This document shows, piece after piece, positions 17,734-25,944 of a stretch of DNA of 64,000 nucleotides. Within the stretch, counting starts at the first letter, position 1, and each line of letters begins with the position of its first letter. The position numbers and the translations under genes were made by a program. The stretch is from Protaetiibacter mangrovi (GTDB taxonomy: Bacteria > Actinomycetota > Actinomycetes > Actinomycetales > Microbacteriaceae), in contig NZ_JANTHX010000007.1 in assembly GCF_024752305.1 (NCBI RefSeq), positions 123,963 through 187,962 of the forward strand. Reading direction: 5' to 3'. A model generated the notes under the pieces. It was not told the DNA's origin. It saw only the letters and a list, made by a program, of their open reading frames with translations, and did not search any database.

Positions 17734-18471
17734 TCAGCCCGCGGTGGTGTGCGGAAGCGAGGCGGTGATGCCGCCGTCGACGACGAATTCGGAGGCCGTC
17801 GAGTAGCCCGACGCGTCGCTCGCGAGGAAGACGACCATCTCGGCGACGTCCTCCGACGTGCCCGCGCGCGCCAGCGGGATGCCGAACGCCGCGGGGTCCA
17901 GATGCGCGGTCATCGCGGTCCGGATGAAACCCGGATGCACCGAGTTCACCCGGATGCCGAACCGCCCGAGCTCGATCCCCGTCGACTTGGTGATGCCCGT
18001 CACGCCGAACTTGCTCGCCGTGTACGCGTGCAGCGCGGCGTTGCCGCGCAGCCCGTCGACCGACGAGAGATTCACGATCGAGCCGCTCCCCTGCTCGCGC
18101 ATCACGCGGGCGGCCGCCTGGATGCCGAGGAAGGTGCCGGTGAGGTTGACCTCGAGCACCCGGTTCCACTCGTCGAGCTCTTGGGACCGCACGGATGCCG
18201 AGGTGGCGATTCCGGCGTTGTTCACGAGCACGTCGAGGCGTCCGTGCGCCGCCATCACGGCGTCGACGGTGCTGCGCCAGGACACCGGATCCGTCACGTC
18301 GTGATGCAGGAACGTCTGCCCGAGCTCGTCGGCGAGGGCCGCGGCGGGCTCGTCGAGCACATCGGAGACGACCACCACCGCCCCCTCGCGTACGAGGGCG
18401 CGGACGATGGCCTCCCCGATGCCGCGACCGCCTCCCGTGACGAGCGCGACCTTGCCGTCGACGGCGTTCAC
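17734..18471 (-). CDS. SDR-family oxidoreductase
   Basis: The 245-residue short-chain dehydrogenase has TGGGRGIG in the Rossmann fold, NNAG, and the catalytic Ser-Tyr-Lys set in NLSSVDGLRGNAALHAYTASK. The VVVSDVLDEP segment suggests NAD preference. Proteins of this type oxidise secondary alcohols, including 3-hydroxyacyl-CoA and ring hydroxyls. The GTG start at 18471 overlaps the quinone-oxidoreductase stop by 4 nt (GTGA). It is the last gene of the operon SDR-TetR-oxidoreductase-SDR. Confidence 0.85.
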   Translation of the reverse strand: MNAVDGKVALVTGGGRGIGEAIVRALVREGAVVVVSDVLDEPAAALADELGQTFLHHDVTDPVSWRSTVDAVMAAHGRLDVLVNNAGIATSASVRSQELDEWNRVLEVNLTGTFLGIQAAARVMREQGSGSIVNLSSVDGLRGNAALHAYTASKFGVTGITKSTGIELGRFGIRVNSVHPGFIRTAMTAHLDPAAFGIPLARAGTSEDVAEMVVFLASDASGYSTASEFVVDGGITASLPHTTAG

Positions 18472-19460
18472 GCGTGCGCCCCGTCGACGACCGCGACCAG
18501 TCGCCCGACGGACGCGCCCGCGCCGAGCCGGTCGAGCGCGGCGGGAACCTCCGAGAACGGCACCTCGGTCACCTCGGGCTTCACGACGCCGGCCGAGATG
18601 AGCTCGAGCAGCGCCGCGTGCGCGCGCCGGGGCACATCCGAGCCGCGCTCCAGGTACAGCCCCCAGTAGACCCCGACGGCGCTGATGTTCTTCACGAGCA
18701 GCAGGTTCGCGGGGATCTGCTGCACGTCGCCGCCCGCGAAGCCGACGATCAGCAGCCGCCCCTCGAAGGCCGTCGCCCGCTGCGCCGCCGCGTAGGTGTC
18801 GCCTCCGACCGGGTCGAACACCACATCGGCACCCCGCCCGCCGGTCTCCTCGCGCACGCGCGCCAGGATGTCCTCCGTGCTGCGGTCGATCACCACCTCG
18901 GCCCCGAGGCGCCGGGCGAGCTCGCCCTTCGCCGCGGAACCGACGACGCCGATCACGCGGGCGCCGGCGGCGGCCGCGAGCTGCACGGCAGCCGAACCGA
19001 CTCCGCCGGCGGCCGCCGTCACGAGCACGGTCTCGCCCGACTGAAGGTTCGCACGATGGTGCAAGCCCACCCACGCGGTCTGGTACCCCACCGTCAGCGC
19101 GGCGGCCTCGGCATCCGTCAGCTCGGGCGGGGCCGGGAACACCGATCCGGCGGGGAGGACCGCCTCCTCCGCCATCACACCGATCATCGTGCCGACGACC
19201 CGGTCGCCGACCGCGACGCCGACGACATCGGCCCCGACCGCGGTCACCGTGCCGCAGCACTCCACCCCCGGCACGAAGGGCGGCTCGGGGCGCACCTGGT
19301 ACCTCCCGCGGCACAGCAGCACGTCGGGGAAGTTGAGGGCGATGGCGGCGACCCGGATGCGGATCTCACCCGGGCCGGGATCCGGGACGTCGCGCTCGAC
19401 GAGTGCGAGCACCTCCCCCGGCTCGCCGTACCCGGTCGCCTGCCACGCCCTCGATGTCAT
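18468..19460 (-). CDS. NADPH:quinone oxidoreductase / zeta-crystallin-like MDR
   Basis: The protein has 330 residues and lacks the zinc ligands of alcohol dehydrogenases. It shows NFPDVLLCRGRYQ, the nucleotide-binding AAAGGVGSAAVQLA and VFDPVGGDTY, which place it in the quinone oxidoreductase / enoyl-reductase branch of the MDR superfamily. It may reduce an enone or 2-enoyl-CoA intermediate with NADPH. Its start overlaps the TetR stop by 4 nt and its stop overlaps the next SDR by 4 nt. The physiological substrate is not known. Confidence 0.86.
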   Translation of the reverse strand: MTSRAWQATGYGEPGEVLALVERDVPDPGPGEIRIRVAAIALNFPDVLLCRGRYQVRPEPPFVPGVECCGTVTAVGADVVGVAVGDRVVGTMIGVMAEEAVLPAGSVFPAPPELTDAEAAALTVGYQTAWVGLHHRANLQSGETVLVTAAAGGVGSAAVQLAAAAGARVIGVVGSAAKGELARRLGAEVVIDRSTEDILARVREETGGRGADVVFDPVGGDTYAAAQRATAFEGRLLIVGFAGGDVQQIPANLLLVKNISAVGVYWGLYLERGSDVPRRAHAALLELISAGVVKPEVTEVPFSEVPAALDRLGAGASVGRLVAVVDGAHA

Positions 19461-20035
19461 GTCGCTGCTATTCCCTTCAGGAAGAGGTCGGTGATCTGCT
19501 CCGCCACCTCGGTCTGCGACTCCGTGCCCCCCGGCTTGTACCAGTTGGACAGGTAGTGGATGTCGGAGAAGAAGTTGGCGACGAGCACCGCGATCGGGAT
19601 GTCGTCGCGGTAGAGCCCCTCGCGCTGCCCGTTCCGGACCAGGGTCGCGAAGGCGTCGTTGTACTCGCGGCGGCGCCGGGTGACCTCGCGCTGACGCTCC
19701 GGCGAGAGCATGTGCACCGACCGGAAGAAGACGGTGCCCTCCTGCAGCGAGTCGATCGAGGTCTCGATGACGTCGATGCAGGCCATGCGCAGCGCCTCGG
19801 CGGTGGGCAGCCCGCGCGCGATGATCTCGTCGAGGTGCTCGCGCTGCAGCGTCAGCATCCGCTCGTAGATGCCGAACAGCAGGTCGTCCTTCGAGCGGTA
19901 GTAGTGGTACATCGCACCCTTGGTGACGCCGGCGCGCTCGACGACCTCCTGCACCGAGGTGGTGGCGTAGCCCTTCTCGGCGAACAGTTCGACGGCCGCC
20001 CGGGCCACCTGATCGCGGACGTTGAAATCCTTCAT
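19457..20035 (-). CDS. TetR-family regulator of the catabolic island (KstR2/FadR-like)
   Basis: The protein has 192 residues. The HTH occupies about residues 10-50 (GYATTSVQEVVERAGVTKGA, then MYHYYRSKDDLLF). The C-terminus, with LSNWYKPGGTES and ITDLFLKGI, matches the TetR C-terminal domain seen in KstR2- and FadR-like acyl-CoA-responsive repressors. It lies in an operon whose promoter region carries operator copies C and D. Three further promoters or starts within 12 kb have the same 20-bp palindrome or lie next to it. It is therefore the best candidate for the protein binding all four sites, with an acyl-CoA intermediate as the likely inducer. That link is inferred. Confidence 0.85.
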   Translation of the reverse strand: MKDFNVRDQVARAAVELFAEKGYATTSVQEVVERAGVTKGAMYHYYRSKDDLLFGIYERMLTLQREHLDEIIARGLPTAEALRMACIDVIETSIDSLQEGTVFFRSVHMLSPERQREVTRRRREYNDAFATLVRNGQREGLYRDDIPIAVLVANFFSDIHYLSNWYKPGGTESQTEVAEQITDLFLKGIAAT

Positions 20036-20053
20036 GCTCCCGACTCCTGCCGG

Positions 20054-20800
20054 CTATCCGATCGGGCGGAGCGAGCCCCCGCCGTCGATCACGATAGTGC
20101 GGCCCGTGATCCAGGCGGCGTCGTCGGAGAGCAGGAAGGCGACGGGACCCGCGACATCCGCGGGCACGCCCAGGCGCCCGAGCGGGAACTGGGCGGCGAC
20201 CTCGGCCTCGCGTCCGTCGTAGAGCGCCTTCGCGAAGTCGGTCTTGATGATCGCCGGGGCCACGGCGTTGACCCGGACGGCGGGGGCCAGTTCGGAGGCG
20301 AGCTGTTGGGTGAGGTTGATGAGCGCCGCCTTCGAGACGCCGTAGAAGGCGATGCCGGGGCTCGGGCCGGTGCCGGCGATCGACGAGACGTTGACGATCG
20401 AGCCCTGTCGCTCGGCGAGGCCGGCGGCGACGGCGTCGCGGGTCCACTCGAGGGCTCCGACGACGTTCACCTCGAGGATCTTGCGAGCCGCGGCCGGGTC
20501 GACCTCGAGCACCGGACCGTAGACCGGGTTGATGCCGACGTTGTTGACGAGCAGGTCGAGGCCCGCGTGACGTTCGCGGATGCGGGAGAACACCTCCGCG
20601 CGGTGCTCCGGGTCGTCGGCGCGCCCCGCAACCCACTCCGCGGCATCGCCGAGTCGCGCGGCCGCCGCGCGCAGGGGCTCCTCCTTGCGTGCCGTGATCA
20701 CGACGCGCGCGCCCTCGGCGACGAGCCGTTCGGCGATCGCGAAGCCGATTCCGCGACTCGCGGCGGTGATCAGGGCGAGCTTGCCGTCGAACCGTCGCAT
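20054..20800 (-). CDS. SDR-family oxidoreductase
   Basis: The protein has 248 residues with ITAASRGIG for the cofactor loop, NNVG, and the catalytic set in NVSSIAGTGPSPGIAFYGVSK. The ITARKEEPL stretch with a basic residue after strand beta-2 suggests NADP(H). It is the first gene of the minus-strand operon that also encodes the TetR regulator 18 nt downstream. The ATG at 20800 lies about 35 nt from operator copy C. A role in oxidation of a hydroxyacyl intermediate is likely but not proven. Confidence 0.85.
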   Translation of the reverse strand: MRRFDGKLALITAASRGIGFAIAERLVAEGARVVITARKEEPLRAAAARLGDAAEWVAGRADDPEHRAEVFSRIRERHAGLDLLVNNVGINPVYGPVLEVDPAAARKILEVNVVGALEWTRDAVAAGLAERQGSIVNVSSIAGTGPSPGIAFYGVSKAALINLTQQLASELAPAVRVNAVAPAIIKTDFAKALYDGREAEVAAQFPLGRLGVPADVAGPVAFLLSDDAAWITGRTIVIDGGGSLRPIG

Positions 20801-20834
20801 GCGTCCTCCATCGGGCGTCGTCGGGCCGGAGCGA

Positions 20835-20854
20835 AACCGACCGCTCGGTATGTT
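20835..20854 (+). promoter_or_regulatory. Operator copy C, upstream of the SDR-TetR operon
   Basis: AACCGACCGCTCGGTATGTT matches AACCGACCNNNCGGTATGYT. It lies 35 nt upstream of the minus-strand SDR start at 20800 and 57 bp from copy D, in the 143-bp divergent intergenic region. If the TetR protein at 19457-20035 binds it, the operon is autoregulated. Confidence 0.7.
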
Positions 20855-20880
20855 AGCGGAAGAAGCTGCGCGCGCAACCC

Positions 20881-20911
20881 TTGACAGCCCAAACCGACCG
20901 CGCGGTATGCT
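20881..20911 (+). promoter_or_regulatory. Promoter of the esterase gene with operator copy D
   Basis: TTGACA (20881-20886) is a consensus -35 and TATGCT (20906-20911) a good -10, separated by 19 nt. Operator copy D, AACCGACCGCGCGGTATGCT (20892-20911), fills the spacer and includes the whole -10. A bound repressor would exclude RNA polymerase. The predicted start of transcription near 20918 leaves a short leader before the AAGGAG site and ATG at 20944. Confidence 0.72.
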
Positions 20912-20943
20912 CCCCTCACCCGACACGTCGAAGGAGACGCGCC

Positions 20944-22077
20944 ATGGTCGACGGCACCGCAGACGAGGTATTCGCCCCGCTGGTGGACGAGTTCGCACGA
21001 CGACTCGACAGCGAGGAGGAGCTCGGCGCCTCGCTCGCGGTGGTGATCGACGGCGAGCCCGTCGTCGACATCTGGGGCGGCTGGGCCGACCCGGAGCACA
21101 GCGCACCGTGGAGTTCCGACACCATCGTCAACACCTGGTCGTGCACCAAGACCGTCACCGCTCTCGCCGCGCTCATCCTGGTCGACCGCGGCCTCGATCC
21201 CGACGCGCCGGTCGCGCGCTACTGGCCCGAGTTCGCCGCGGCGGGCAAAGAGGGCGTGCTCGTGCGGCAACTGCTCGGGCACACCTCCGGGGTGTCGGGG
21301 TGGGCGGAACCGGTCACCCCGGCCGACATCCTCGATGTGCCGCAGGCGACCGCACTGCTCGCCGAACAGGCCCCGTTCTGGGAGCCGGGGACGGCATCCG
21401 GCTACCACCTGCTCGACTACGGACACCTCGTGGGCGAGTTGATCCGACGCGTCGACGGGCGCGAGCTGGGCACCTTCGTGCGCGAGGAACTCGCCGAGCC
21501 GCTCGGAGCCGACTACTGGATCGGCCTGCCCGACAGCGAGTTCGGCCGCGTCTCGAACGTCGTCCCGCCGCCGCCCGCGCAGATCGACCTCGGGCAGGTG
21601 CCCCCGGACCATCCGGCGGTGCGCACCCTCGGGAACCCGGTGCTCGGCGCCGAATACAGCTGGACGCCGCAGTGGCGGCGCGCCCAGCTCGGCGGCGCGA
21701 ACGGCCACGGCAACGCGCGCTCGCTCGCCCGCATCCAGTCGGTGCTCACGAACGGCGGCGAGCTCGACGGGCGCCGGTTCCTCTCCACCACGACCATCGA
21801 GCGGGTGTTCGAGCAGCAGTCGGACGGCCTCGACCTCGTGCTCTTCCAGCCTCTCCGCTTCGGCATCGGCTACGCGCTCCCGCATCCTGCCGTGACGCCG
21901 TACCTTCCCGAGGGATCGCGCGTGGCCTTCTGGGGCGGCTGGGGCGGATCGCTCATCCTCAACGACGTGGGTCGAGGGGTCACCTTCGCCTACGTGATGA
22001 ACCGGATGTCGCCCGGCATCATCGGCTCGGAGCGGTCGAACGCCTACGCCGCCGCGCTGTACGCCGCGCTCGGGTAG
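20944..22077 (+). CDS. Serine hydrolase, class C beta-lactamase fold (EstB-like esterase)
   Basis: The protein has 377 residues with no signal peptide. Ser66-x-x-Lys69 (SCTK) provides the nucleophile and base, Tyr154 lies in the [14 protein letters not shown] box, and FWGGWGGS near residue 335 replaces the KTG triad. Such cytosolic EstB-type enzymes usually hydrolyse short esters or lactones rather than beta-lactams. An AAGGAG ribosome site precedes ATG 20944, and operator copy D overlaps its promoter. Within the proposed pathway it could open a lactone or release an acid from an ester before CoA activation. That role is inference. Confidence 0.82.
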   Translation: MVDGTADEVFAPLVDEFARRLDSEEELGASLAVVIDGEPVVDIWGGWADPEHSAPWSSDTIVNTWSCTKTVTALAALILVDRGLDPDAPVARYWPEFAAAGKEGVLVRQLLGHTSGVSGWAEPVTPADILDVPQATALLAEQAPFWEPGTASGYHLLDYGHLVGELIRRVDGRELGTFVREELAEPLGADYWIGLPDSEFGRVSNVVPPPPAQIDLGQVPPDHPAVRTLGNPVLGAEYSWTPQWRRAQLGGANGHGNARSLARIQSVLTNGGELDGRRFLSTTTIERVFEQQSDGLDLVLFQPLRFGIGYALPHPAVTPYLPEGSRVAFWGGWGGSLILNDVGRGVTFAYVMNRMSPGIIGSERSNAYAAALYAALG

Positions 22078-22090
22078 AGCCTGCGGCGCC

Positions 22091-22912
22091 TCAGTCGAGG
22101 AAGAGCGCGCGCAGCCGACGCGTCGTGAAGAACAGCCCCGCCACCACCATCGCCAGGTAGTAGAGCACGTGCACGAGCATCACCGGCTCGATCACGCCCG
22201 TGGTGAGCCCGCGCACGAGCTCCACCCCGTGCCACAGCGGCAGCGCCATCACGGCCCACTGCACAGGCTCCGGGTACACCGTGATCGGGAAGAAGGTCGC
22301 CGAGAGCAGGAACATCGGCAGCATGACGATGAAGATCCACTCCATCTGCTGGAAGGTGCGGAAGTAGCTCGTGATGCCCATGCCGATGGCCGCGAAGCCG
22401 AACGCGATGAGCACGACCGCGGGCACCGCGAGCAGCGCCGTCCACGAGAGGTTGAGGCCGAGCAGCTGCATGACGATCTGGAAGCCCACGCCGTACACGG
22501 CGCCCCGGAACAGGGCGAGCAGGATCTCGCCGAGCGCCACGTCGAGCGGGCCGAGGCTCGTGGCGAGCATGCCCTGGTAGAGCTTGCCGAAGTTCATCTT
22601 GAAGAACACGTTCCACGTGGAGTCGTAGATCGCGCCGTTCATGGCGGACACCGCCAGCAGCGCGGGGGCGATGTAGGCGGCGTACGGGATCTCGTGGCCG
22701 CCCGCATCCGTGACGGTGCCGATGTAGGCGCCGAGGCCGATGCCGAGCGAGAGCAGGTAGAAGATCGGCTCGACGAAGCCGGAGATCACGACGACCCAGT
22801 TGCTCGATCGGGTGGCGACGAGTCCCCTCCCCACGACGGCGCGGGCGTTGCCGGCGTAGAGCGCGGTCACGGCGCCGCGACGCGGCGCGCTCCGCTCGGT
22901 CGTCGCGGTCAC
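22091..22912 (-). CDS. ABC-2 type exporter permease
   Basis: The 273-residue protein has six hydrophobic segments and the ABC-2 permease pattern (SGFVEPIFYLLSLGIGLG, FPITVYPEPVQWAVMALPLWHGVELVRG). The GTG start at 22912 overlaps the preceding permease gene by 4 nt. It is the third gene of an ATPase-permease-permease operon resembling the NodIJ/DrrAB class, which exports lipidic or drug-like molecules. The cargo is unknown. The gene ends 13 nt from the convergent esterase stop. Confidence 0.87.
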   Translation of the reverse strand: MTATTERSAPRRGAVTALYAGNARAVVGRGLVATRSSNWVVVISGFVEPIFYLLSLGIGLGAYIGTVTDAGGHEIPYAAYIAPALLAVSAMNGAIYDSTWNVFFKMNFGKLYQGMLATSLGPLDVALGEILLALFRGAVYGVGFQIVMQLLGLNLSWTALLAVPAVVLIAFGFAAIGMGITSYFRTFQQMEWIFIVMLPMFLLSATFFPITVYPEPVQWAVMALPLWHGVELVRGLTTGVIEPVMLVHVLYYLAMVVAGLFFTTRRLRALFLD

Positions 22913-23736
22913 GATTCGAGCCTCCGCGTGACGATCCGCACCGCGATCAGCCAGCCGACGAGCGCGAAGACCACGAGCGTCAGCAGGTGCACGAGCACGA
23001 GCCAGGCCGGGCGATCCGCGCCGTACGCGACCACGCGCCCCAGCTCCGAGCCGTGCCAGAGCGGCGAGAGCCACCCGAGCGGCTGGAGGACGACGGGCAG
23101 CTGCTCGAGCGGGAACAGGGTGCCGCTGAACAGGGTGAGCGGCAGCACGAGCACCCGCTGCACGACCGCGAACTGGCCCTTGTCTTCACGCTGGGCCGCG
23201 GAATAGGCCAGCAGCGGCGCCCCGAACGCGAGGGCCGTGAGCGTCGCGATCGGCACGGTCAGCACCCCCGTCGCGAGGGGGATCGCCCCGAAGGCGGCGA
23301 CCACGAGGAAGTAGACCAGGCAGGTGGCGAAGGCGCGCAGCGAGACGAACAACACGATCCCGCCCGCGACCTGCCGCGGCGAGATGGGGGCGGCGTGCAT
23401 GCCGAGGTAGATGGGGTTCCATTTGAAGCCCATCATCACGGGGTAGGTGAACTCGTCGGAGGCGATCGTCACCGCGGCCGTGGCGATGAGCGCCGGGGCG
23501 ACGAACACGAAGTAATCGACCCCGTCGACGCCCCCCGGTCCGGTGCCCGCACCCACCAGCACGCCGAGCCCGATCCCGAAGGCGAGCAGGTAGAGCAGCG
23601 GGGTGCCGATCGCCGAGACGACGTTCACCCCGAGGTAGCTGCGCCAGATGCGCACGTGATGCTCGGCGACGTAGAGCGCGCCGAAGCGACGCGGCGCCTG
23701 CCCCGCGCGCATCGCCTCATCCGTGACCGAGCTCAT
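22909..23736 (-). CDS. ABC-2 type exporter permease
   Basis: The protein has 275 residues and six transmembrane helices, including GTPLLYLLAFGIGLGVLVGAG and a LFPLEQLPVVLQPLGWLSPL re-entrant region near the C-terminus. It is a homologue of the adjacent permease, and the two probably form a heterodimer. Its start overlaps the ATPase stop and its stop overlaps the second permease start, each by 4 nt, so the three proteins are likely made in balanced amounts. Confidence 0.87.
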   Translation of the reverse strand: MSSVTDEAMRAGQAPRRFGALYVAEHHVRIWRSYLGVNVVSAIGTPLLYLLAFGIGLGVLVGAGTGPGGVDGVDYFVFVAPALIATAAVTIASDEFTYPVMMGFKWNPIYLGMHAAPISPRQVAGGIVLFVSLRAFATCLVYFLVVAAFGAIPLATGVLTVPIATLTALAFGAPLLAYSAAQREDKGQFAVVQRVLVLPLTLFSGTLFPLEQLPVVLQPLGWLSPLWHGSELGRVVAYGADRPAWLVLVHLLTLVVFALVGWLIAVRIVTRRLES

Positions 23737-24653
23737 TCGATGAGCGACCTTCCCGTCAGCCGGAGGAAGACGTCCTCGAGGCTCGAGCGCCGCACGAGGC
23801 TCGTGAGCGGCTGCAGCCCCCGCGCCGTGACCTCGACGAGCGCGGCCTCGCCGTCGGACGCGTAGACGAGCACACGATCAGGGAGCACCTCGAGGCGATC
23901 GCCGATGCCCGCGAGCCGCCCCGCCGCGACCGCGTTGTGCTCCGACCCGAACCGCACCTCGAGCACCTCGCGGGTCGAGTACTCGCGGATGAGCGACGCC
24001 GGAGTGCCCTCCGCCATGATGCGGCCGTGGTCGACGACGACGAGGCGATCGCAGAGCTGCTCGGCCTCGTCCATGTAGTGCGTCGTGAGCAGCAGGGTCG
24101 TGCCCTGCTCCTTGAGCCGGAACAGGCGATCCCACAGGATGTGCCGCGCCTGCGGGTCGAGGCCCGTCGTGGGCTCGTCGAGCAGCAGCATGCGGGGGTC
24201 GTTGATGAGCGCGCGGGCGATCGTGAGGCGGCGCTTCATGCCCCCCGAGAGCTCGTCGACCTTGGCCGAGGCCCGGTCGGCGAGCTGGGCGAACTCGAGC
24301 AGTTCGTCGGCACGGGATGCGACGAGGCGCCGCGGCAGGCCGAAGTAGCGTCCGTAGGTGATGAGGTTCTCGCGCACCCGCAGCTCGGTGTCGAGGTTGT
24401 CCTGCTGCGGCACCACCCCGAGCCGGGAGCGGATCTCGGGCCCGTGCTGGTCGGGGTCGAGGCCGAGTACCCGGAGCTCGCCCGAGGTGCGGGTCGACAC
24501 GGCGCCGATCATGCGCATCGTGGTGGACTTGCCGGCACCGTTCGGACCGAGCAGGCCGAACGACTCCCCCGGCGCGACCTCGAACGAGACGCCGTCGACC
24601 GCGGCCACCTCGCCGTAGCGCTTCACGAGCCCGGTGGCGGAGATGATGGTCAC
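23733..24653 (-). CDS. ABC exporter ATPase (DrrA/NodI-like)
   Basis: The protein has 306 residues, with Walker A GPNGAGKST, signature LSGGMKRRL and Walker B LLLDEPTTGLDPQ. The roughly 80-residue C-terminal extension is typical of DrrA/NodI-type exporters. It powers the two ABC-2 permeases encoded directly downstream. The gene is divergent from a lipoprotein gene, with 126 bp between the starts. The pattern fits export of a lipophilic compound or self-protection, but no biosynthetic genes are adjacent. Confidence 0.9.
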   Translation of the reverse strand: MTIISATGLVKRYGEVAAVDGVSFEVAPGESFGLLGPNGAGKSTTMRMIGAVSTRTSGELRVLGLDPDQHGPEIRSRLGVVPQQDNLDTELRVRENLITYGRYFGLPRRLVASRADELLEFAQLADRASAKVDELSGGMKRRLTIARALINDPRMLLLDEPTTGLDPQARHILWDRLFRLKEQGTTLLLTTHYMDEAEQLCDRLVVVDHGRIMAEGTPASLIREYSTREVLEVRFGSEHNAVAAGRLAGIGDRLEVLPDRVLVYASDGEAALVEVTARGLQPLTSLVRRSSLEDVFLRLTGRSLIE

Positions 24654-24779
24654 GGGACGTGAGCCTAGGCGGTACGACGGACAGTCGGCGGATCAGCCGC
24701 ATCCGCCATTCCCGCACCGCCGTCCGATCCCTACACTGAGCTCACTCCGTCCGGCACCACCACCACGAAGCCGAGTCCC

Positions 24780-25598
24780 GTGAATCGCGTACGCCCCCTG
24801 CTGCCCCTCGCCCTGCTCGCCGCCGTCGCGGTCTCGCTCACCGGGTGCGACCCGGTGCCGGCGCCGACACCGGCGCCCTCCACGGCATCCGCGACGCCGA
24901 CCACCACCGCCGACGACGACCCCGCCGGTTCGGAGCTGCCCGACGACGCCGTGCTCGTCGTCAGCGCGAACGTGCACGATGCCGCGGGAGACGGCCTCGC
25001 GCTGCGGCTCGTCGTGCACCGCTCGTACGCCTGGGACTCGCCCGAGGGCGCGCCGTTGGCCGCCGCGATGACGAGCGGATGCGCCGGGGCGCTCGACGAG
25101 AGCGTCTACGACGGGCAGCTGTGGAGCTTCGCCGCCATCGACGTCACGGCGACGCCGCTGGGTCCGACGCCCTGGCCGGGCGACCCGGCCGTGCCGCTCG
25201 AGTACTGGGTGACGCTCGACCCTACCTCCGCCTTCCTCGCCCTCGCGGACTCGGGCTTCCCGCTGCAGGATCCGACCGTCGACCCGGCGACCCCGCACTG
25301 CGATCGCGACCGCTTCATCCCGGGTGCCGGCTCGGGCACGCTCATCGTGGGGTTCCAGGGCGACACCGACGCCGTCGACGCCGCCGGGCACTTCACCCGA
25401 TGGGCGAACCACCGCTACGGCTTCTCGACGCAGCTCGTCGCCGGCGGGTCCTCGTCCGGCGCAGCGGTCACCGAGTGCACCTTCGTCGTCACGGATCTCG
25501 GCGCCTCGCTCGGCGGCGGGGCGGCGAGCTGGGTGGAGCAGCGCGACGACACGCACTGCGTCACGGGCACCGGCCTCCCGGAGGATGTCGACTCCTGA
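24780..25598 (+). CDS. Hypothetical lipoprotein
   Basis: I do not recognise this 272-residue protein. It has a lipoprotein signal peptide (LLPLALLAAVAVSLTGC, lipidated Cys near residue 23), then a Thr/Pro/Ala-rich low-complexity linker and an acidic stretch. A globular domain of about 210 residues follows with four or five cysteines, which could form disulfides outside the cell. The GTG start at 24780 gives a classic signal peptide, although no strong ribosome site is visible. A TACACT hexamer at 24731-24736 could be its -10. No functional clue comes from its neighbours. Confidence 0.75.
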   Translation: MNRVRPLLPLALLAAVAVSLTGCDPVPAPTPAPSTASATPTTTADDDPAGSELPDDAVLVVSANVHDAAGDGLALRLVVHRSYAWDSPEGAPLAAAMTSGCAGALDESVYDGQLWSFAAIDVTATPLGPTPWPGDPAVPLEYWVTLDPTSAFLALADSGFPLQDPTVDPATPHCDRDRFIPGAGSGTLIVGFQGDTDAVDAAGHFTRWANHRYGFSTQLVAGGSSSGAAVTECTFVVTDLGASLGGGAASWVEQRDDTHCVTGTGLPEDVDS

Positions 25599-25651
25599 GG
25601 CGTCGGTATGCGTCGCCATGGCGTGGCCCAGACGACACCAGGTGACGCCTC

Positions 25652-25703
25652 GGCGTCAACGTGAGTTGACGCCCCGTCACGCGTCAACTACGGTTGACGC
25701 GTG
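25652..25703 (+). promoter_or_regulatory. Tandem palindromes over a predicted leaderless promoter
   Basis: Two perfect dyads with the same core (GTCAAC-N4-GTTGAC) lie 28 bp apart: GGCGTCAAC-GTGA-GTTGACGCC (25652-25673), and an 11-bp-arm dyad, CACGCGTCAAC / GTTGACGCGTG (25678-25703). TTGACG (25666-25671), a 17-nt spacer and TACGGT (25689-25694) form a promoter that would start transcription at about 25701. That is the GTG start codon itself. The dyads cover both the -35 and -10, which suggests tight repression, probably by the small HTH protein. Confidence 0.72.
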
Positions 25704-25916
25704 GACGTCGGACAGCTGCACACCCTCGCGGGTGACGCCGGGTCGCAGGACCCGCTCGTCGCGCTCCGCGCGGTCGCGCAGCTGCGGCGGGAGCTCGACC
25801 GTCACGAGGCGGTCGTGGTGCGCCGTGCGCGCAACGCCAACGCCTCCTGGCAGCTCATCGCGCTGTGCCTCGGCGTGACCAAGCAGGCCGTCCACAAGAA
25901 GTACGGGCGCGCCTGA
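25701..25916 (+). CDS. Small helix-turn-helix DNA-binding protein
   Basis: The protein has 71 residues. The C-terminal half contains a resolvase/sigma-4-like HTH (SWQLIALCLGVTKQAVHKKYG), and the N-terminal half is helical and rich in Arg and Leu. The GTG start coincides with the predicted transcription start, so the mRNA is probably leaderless. Tandem GTCAAC-N4-GTTGAC palindromes overlap the promoter, and the ABC exporter gene follows 28 nt downstream. I infer an autoregulatory repressor controlling the exporter. No named family is assigned. Confidence 0.75.
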   Translation: MDVGQLHTLAGDAGSQDPLVALRAVAQLRRELDRHEAVVVRRARNANASWQLIALCLGVTKQAVHKKYGRA

Positions 25917-25944
25917 CGCGCCACCGCATCCCCCGAGGAAGACC

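Noticed and set aside
20944..22077. Esterase gene as a beta-lactamase resistance gene
   Set aside because: It has the SxxK motif but no signal peptide and no KTG box, and it lies in a catabolic regulon; the EstB-type esterase reading is better.
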